From Pseudomonadota bacterium (GTDB taxonomy: Bacteria > Pseudomonadota > Alphaproteobacteria > Rhodobacterales > Rhodobacteraceae): 64,000 nucleotides of DNA. The notes beneath the pieces were generated by a model, which saw only the letters and a program-made list of their open reading frames with translations, had not been told where the DNA came from and did no database searches. Made by a program: the position numbers and the translations under genes. The stretch lies in contig JAIUPC010000004.1 of the NCBI GenBank assembly GCA_020161655.1, forward strand, positions 124,001 to 188,000. Direction: 5' to 3'. Positions 60,972 through 64,000 of this stretch are shown piece by piece (positions within the stretch are counted from its first letter, which is position 1; each line of letters begins with the position of its first letter).

Positions 60972-62156
60972 TCACCAGAAAAATTGCGTGTGTCCCAGGG
61001 ATCGCATCAGCGCTTCCATGAAATAGTAGTCGCCGTAAGGCAGCATGTTGTCGGCAAAGCCCGATCCGACATGCGCCGCACCGTGGGCCAGAAGGCCAAG
61101 CGCCGCCGGATCGCCGGTCAGGTCGCAGGTATCGAGAAGCCCGCCGATCAGCCGGTCGCCGAAATCGCGCCAGCGTTCGGCCTCATCCGGGATCTGCTGG
61201 GCCAGAAGATAGGCGCCGGATGCCATGACCGCGCCGGCCGAACTGTCGCGCGGCACCGAGGCGCCGGGCGCGTCGTAGTCCCAGGCGGGAACATTGTCGC
61301 GGCCCATCAGCGCCTCGGACTTGGCAGCCATCCGCCGGGCCGCGTCGAGATAGGCGGGATTGCCGGTCACGGCGGCGCTTTGGGCGTAGCCGTGGATCAG
61401 CCAGGCCTGCCCGCGCGACCAGCAGGAACTGTCGGAATAGCCCTGATGCGTCTCGCCGCGCAGCGGCGCGCCCGTCACCGGATCGAAGAGGAAGGTATGA
61501 AAGCTGGTGTCATCGGCGCGGACGAGATGGGCGAGCGCGGTTTCGGCATGGCCATCGGCGGCAACGCGGAAATCGGCGCGGCCCGTCTCACCATGCGCCC
61601 AGTAGAGAAGCGCGAGGTTCTGGAGCGTATCGGCGATGATCCGGCCCGCCGCGTGATGCGGGTCGAACTGGCCATGCGGCGCCACCGCGTTCCAGGCCTG
61701 AAGATAGCGGCCTTCAGGGCGGTAGCGGCCCAAAAGCAGGGTCGCGGCCTCAAGCGCCATCGCGCGCGGCTCTACCGCGCCGGTCGTCAGCCAGTCGGCG
61801 ACGCAGCCGAGCGAGAACTGGAAGCCGAGATCGTGATCCTGAGCCTGCCGGTTCGCCAGAATCGCTCGGAACACCGGGCGGCGGGCCTGTGCGGCGTGAA
61901 GGAAGGCCGGGTCGCCGGTCAGTTGCAGCGCCAGCCACAATTGTCCGGCCTGAAAGCTGACGACCCAGTCGAAGGGCGCACAATAGACCCAGTGATTCGC
62001 CGCCGTTCCGATCTTGGGATTGCGGAGCCCGATCACCGGCATGGTGCTGCGCAGCTTTTCAACGCAACGCTCGATCGCCGCTTGGTGCCGGGCGGCGTGG
62101 CGGGTGATAAAGGCAGGCTCGGCGGCGGCAAAGTAGCTGTTGGCGTCGATTTTCAT
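60972..62156 (-). CDS. GH88-family unsaturated glucuronyl hydrolase
   Basis: GH88 enzymes hydrate the double bond of unsaturated uronyl oligosaccharides made by polysaccharide lyases and so release the uronic acid. The 394-residue protein starts at the ATG at 62156 after AGGAGG. The two catalytic aspartates fit Asp109 (DHDLGFQFSLG) and Asp176 (GRIIADTLQNLALLYWA), and further blocks are SDSSCWSRGQAWLIHGYAQS and PRDSSAGAVMASGAYLLA. It has no signal peptide and should act in the cytosol on sugars brought in by the divergent ABC importer. It is the first gene of the GH88-lacI-sulfatase-kduI-kduD operon. Confidence 0.94.
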   Translation of the reverse strand: MKIDANSYFAAAEPAFITRHAARHQAAIERCVEKLRSTMPVIGLRNPKIGTAANHWVYCAPFDWVVSFQAGQLWLALQLTGDPAFLHAAQARRPVFRAILANRQAQDHDLGFQFSLGCVADWLTTGAVEPRAMALEAATLLLGRYRPEGRYLQAWNAVAPHGQFDPHHAAGRIIADTLQNLALLYWAHGETGRADFRVAADGHAETALAHLVRADDTSFHTFLFDPVTGAPLRGETHQGYSDSSCWSRGQAWLIHGYAQSAAVTGNPAYLDAARRMAAKSEALMGRDNVPAWDYDAPGASVPRDSSAGAVMASGAYLLAQQIPDEAERWRDFGDRLIGGLLDTCDLTGDPAALGLLAHGAAHVGSGFADNMLPYGDYYFMEALMRSLGHTQFFW

Positions 62157-62201
62157 CGGCTTCCTCCTGAGGTTGGAATAACTTTCGTTCAACAAGAAAC
62201 T

Positions 62202-62232
62202 TTCGTCAACTATGAAAATTTCAGTTGACGAA
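62202..62232. promoter_or_regulatory. Inverted repeat in the divergent uronide promoter
   Basis: TTCGTCAACT (62202-62211) and AGTTGACGAA (62223-62232) are perfect ten-base inverted arms around an 11-base AT-rich spacer. A related half-site, TTTCGTTCAAC, lies at 62183-62193. The site is in the 151-bp gap between the GH88 gene and the importer genes, where the LacI-type protein could control both directions. Confidence 0.65.
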
Positions 62233-62307
62233 GAAAATTCATGCGTCCATCTTGAAGGACATCGAAACGGCCAATGGTGCCGGTCTTTGAAAAGGGGAGG
62301 GTGAGCA

Positions 62308-63231
62308 TTGGCTGTCGATGAGACCTTGCATTACCGCGCACCGGTCTGGTCGCGACTGCGCGGTCAGCTGGCCGGTTACGGCTTCCTGTCGCCCTGGCTG
62401 ATCGGCTTCTTCGCCCTGACGTTCGGGCCGGCGGTGTCGTCGCTTTACCTGTCGCTGACGGATTATTCGCTGATGTCCTCGCCGCGTTGGGTCGGGGCCG
62501 GGAACTATGTCCAGATCGCGCAGGTAGATCCGCGCTTTCGGGCGGCGATGAACGTGACCTTCACCTATGTCCTTCTCTCGGTGCCGCTGAAGCTCATCTT
62601 CGCGCTGGCCATCGCGGTCCTTCTGAACAAGGGGTTGAAGGGGCTGAACTGGTTTCGCGCGATCTTTTACCTGCCCTCGCTGATCGGCGGCCCGGTCGCC
62701 ATCGCCGTTCTCTGGCGCCAGGTCTTTGCCAGCGACGGGATCATCAACCAGGTGCTGATGTCGGTCTTCGGCTATGAAGGGCCAAGCTGGATCGCCAACC
62801 CCGATACCGCGATCTACACGCTGGTGGCGCTGGCGGTCTGGCAGTTCGGATCGTCGATGATCATCTTCCTCGCCGGCCTGCGCCAGATCCCGCAGGACAT
62901 GTATGAGGCGGCGAGCATCGACGGCGCCAGCCGCACCCGGCAGTTCTTCAAGATCACCCTGCCGCTTCTGACCCCGGTCATCTTCTTCAACGCCGTGATC
63001 CTGACCATCGACGCCTTCAAGGCCTTCACACCGGCCTTCGTCATCAGCGACGGTTCCGGCGGCCCGATCGACTCCACGCTCTTCTACACGCTCTACCTTT
63101 ACCAGGAGGCGTTCATGAACTTCCGCTTCGGCTATGCCTCGGCGCTTGCCTGGGTGCTGGTGGCGATCATCGCGGGCTTTACCGCCCTGTCCTTCTTCTC
63201 AGCAAAATATTGGGTGCATTACGATGACTGA
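62308..63231 (+). CDS. Carbohydrate ABC transporter permease (MalF/UgpA-like)
   Basis: The 307-residue protein has six transmembrane helices typical of CUT1 sugar permeases (LSPWLIGFFALTFGPAVSSL, then SLYLSLTDYSL) and the EAA loop MYEAASIDGASRTRQFFKITLPLLTPV (core YEAASIDGASRTRQFFKITL). It starts at a TTG seven bases after GGGGAGG; no ATG or GTG in frame fits. It is the first gene visible in the plus-strand operon facing the GH88 operon, so the cargo is probably an unsaturated uronyl oligosaccharide. Confidence 0.92.
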   Translation: MAVDETLHYRAPVWSRLRGQLAGYGFLSPWLIGFFALTFGPAVSSLYLSLTDYSLMSSPRWVGAGNYVQIAQVDPRFRAAMNVTFTYVLLSVPLKLIFALAIAVLLNKGLKGLNWFRAIFYLPSLIGGPVAIAVLWRQVFASDGIINQVLMSVFGYEGPSWIANPDTAIYTLVALAVWQFGSSMIIFLAGLRQIPQDMYEAASIDGASRTRQFFKITLPLLTPVIFFNAVILTIDAFKAFTPAFVISDGSGGPIDSTLFYTLYLYQEAFMNFRFGYASALAWVLVAIIAGFTALSFFSAKYWVHYDD

Positions 63232-64000
63232 CGCCACAGCCACCCTGTCGCCCATGGAGGCGGCCACCCAGCCAAAGGGCCTGACCCGCGCCTTCGCCTA
63301 TGCCGCGCTTCTGGCGATGAGCTTCGTGATGCTCTACCCGCTCCTCTGGATGATCTCGAGTTCGTTCAAGCCGGAAAACCAGATCTTCTCCACCGGCTCG
63401 CTGATCCCCGAGACGTTCACCGCAGACGCCTACCGGCGCGGCTGGAACGGGCTCAGCGTCAGCTTCGGCTGGATGTTCCTGAACTCGCTGGTGATCTCGG
63501 TCCTCGCCGTGGTCGGCAACCTCATCTCCTGCTCGATGGCCGCCTATGCCTTCACCCGGCTTCAGTTCAAGGGCCGCAAGTTCTGGTTCGCGCTGATGCT
63601 CGGCACGATGATGCTGCCGCAACATGCCGTCCTGATTCCGCAGTACCTCATGTTCCTGAATTTCGGCTGGGTGAACACGATCCTGCCCCTCGTCGTGCCG
63701 AAGTTCCTCGCCATCGACGCCTTCTTCATCTTCCTGATGGTGCAGTTCTTCCGCGGCATCCCGCGCGAACTTGACGAAGCCGCGCTGATGGATGGCGCCG
63801 GGCCGCTGCGGATCTTCTTCCGGATCATCCTGCCCCTGTCGACCCCGGTCCTCGCCACCGCCGCCGTCTTTTCCTTCATCTGGACCTGGGACGATTTCTT
63901 CGCGCCGCTCATCTATCTGAACGATATCGAGAAATACACCGCCCAGCTTGGCCTGCGCACCTTCGTCGATGCCACCGCCCAATCCGACTGGGGCGCGCTT
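63224..64000 (+). CDS. Carbohydrate ABC transporter permease (MalG/UgpE-like), cut by the window end
   Basis: The first 259 residues are present. The N-terminal helix (LLAMSFVMLYPLLWMISSSF), the SLVISVLAVVGNLISCSMAA region and the EAA loop (LDEAALMDGAGPLRIFFRII, about residues 184-203) mark a CUT1 inner permease that pairs with the preceding gene. It overlaps that gene by eight bases. The 3' end and the expected binding-protein and ATPase genes lie outside the window. Confidence 0.93.
   Translation, partial: MTDATATLSPMEAATQPKGLTRAFAYAALLAMSFVMLYPLLWMISSSFKPENQIFSTGSLIPETFTADAYRRGWNGLSVSFGWMFLNSLVISVLAVVGNLISCSMAAYAFTRLQFKGRKFWFALMLGTMMLPQHAVLIPQYLMFLNFGWVNTILPLVVPKFLAIDAFFIFLMVQFFRGIPRELDEAALMDGAGPLRIFFRIILPLSTPVLATAAVFSFIWTWDDFFAPLIYLNDIEKYTAQLGLRTFVDATAQSDWGAL

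Noticed and set aside
1-64000. CRISPR arrays, tRNA or rRNA genes, insertion sequences, phage genes
   Set aside because: No regularly spaced repeats, no cloverleaf-like sequence with a T-loop motif, no transposase or integrase motifs and no terminal inverted repeats were seen.

Overview
This is a high-GC, gene-dense stretch of an alphaproteobacterial genome, most likely a Rhodobacteraceae/Roseobacter-type bacterium. The reasons are the GTTC-N7-GTTC SOS box in front of imuA, the imuA-imuB-dnaE2 cassette, the phnW-phnA-phnY/aepXVW aminoethylphosphonate locus, Tat-exported molybdoenzymes, and codon use rich in GC-ending codons. I see no rRNA, tRNA, CRISPR array, insertion sequence or phage gene. 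The window is almost wholly accessory catabolism, built as a row of self-contained units, each an operon with its own divergent or co-directional regulator.

Layout. (1) 1-1826: an isoquinoline/aldehyde oxidoreductase-like molybdenum enzyme (large subunit cut by the window edge, 2Fe-2S subunit) with a LysR regulator. (2) 2604-10456: a six-gene operon (aldehyde dehydrogenase, M19-like dipeptidase, BCCT transporter, a 554-residue protein I do not recognise, a DUF3726-like protein, a RidA-like protein) read away from a divergent LysR gene. It looks like an incompletely described catabolic route for a betaine-like compound. (3) 10526-14298: a YcaO protein divergent from a cyclase/SARP/TPR fusion regulator. 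(4) 14314-16550: a lower-GC islet with an animal-type heme peroxidase and an unknown protein. (5) 16915-25501: an agmatine locus with a LysR regulator, two agmatine deiminases (one cytosolic, one with a Tat-like signal), N-carbamoylputrescine amidase and a Pot-type ABC transporter. (6) 25613-31032: the SOS-controlled imuA-imuB-dnaE2 mutasome. (7) 31263-32851: a hydratase/aldolase pair of the meta-cleavage type. (8) 33010-36108: a decayed amino-acid catabolism locus (frameshifted AraC regulator, remnants of indolepyruvate ferredoxin oxidoreductase, BrnQ and leucine dehydrogenase).

(9) 36205-42831: a sugar operon (AraFGH-type importer, DgoD-type dehydratase, SDR dehydrogenase, small unknown protein) facing a FadR-type GntR regulator across an inverted repeat. 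(10) 42907-56793: an aminoethylphosphonate locus (LysR, Na/Pi transporter with PhoU tail, phnW, phnA, phnY, a dimethylglycine-dehydrogenase-like flavoprotein, aepX, aepV, aepW). AEP would be imported, transaminated to phosphonoacetaldehyde, oxidised to phosphonoacetate and hydrolysed to acetate and phosphate; the flavoprotein probably admits N-methylated AEP. (11) 56803-64000: a locus for unsaturated, probably sulfated uronides (GH88 hydrolase, LacI, sulfatase, KduI, KduD, and a divergent ABC sugar importer cut by the window end).

The best candidates for something new are the flavoprotein with a folate-binding tail in the phosphonate cluster, the BCCT/DUF3726/554-residue operon, the YcaO/cyclase-SARP pair, and the predicted split of agmatine deimination between periplasm and cytosol.
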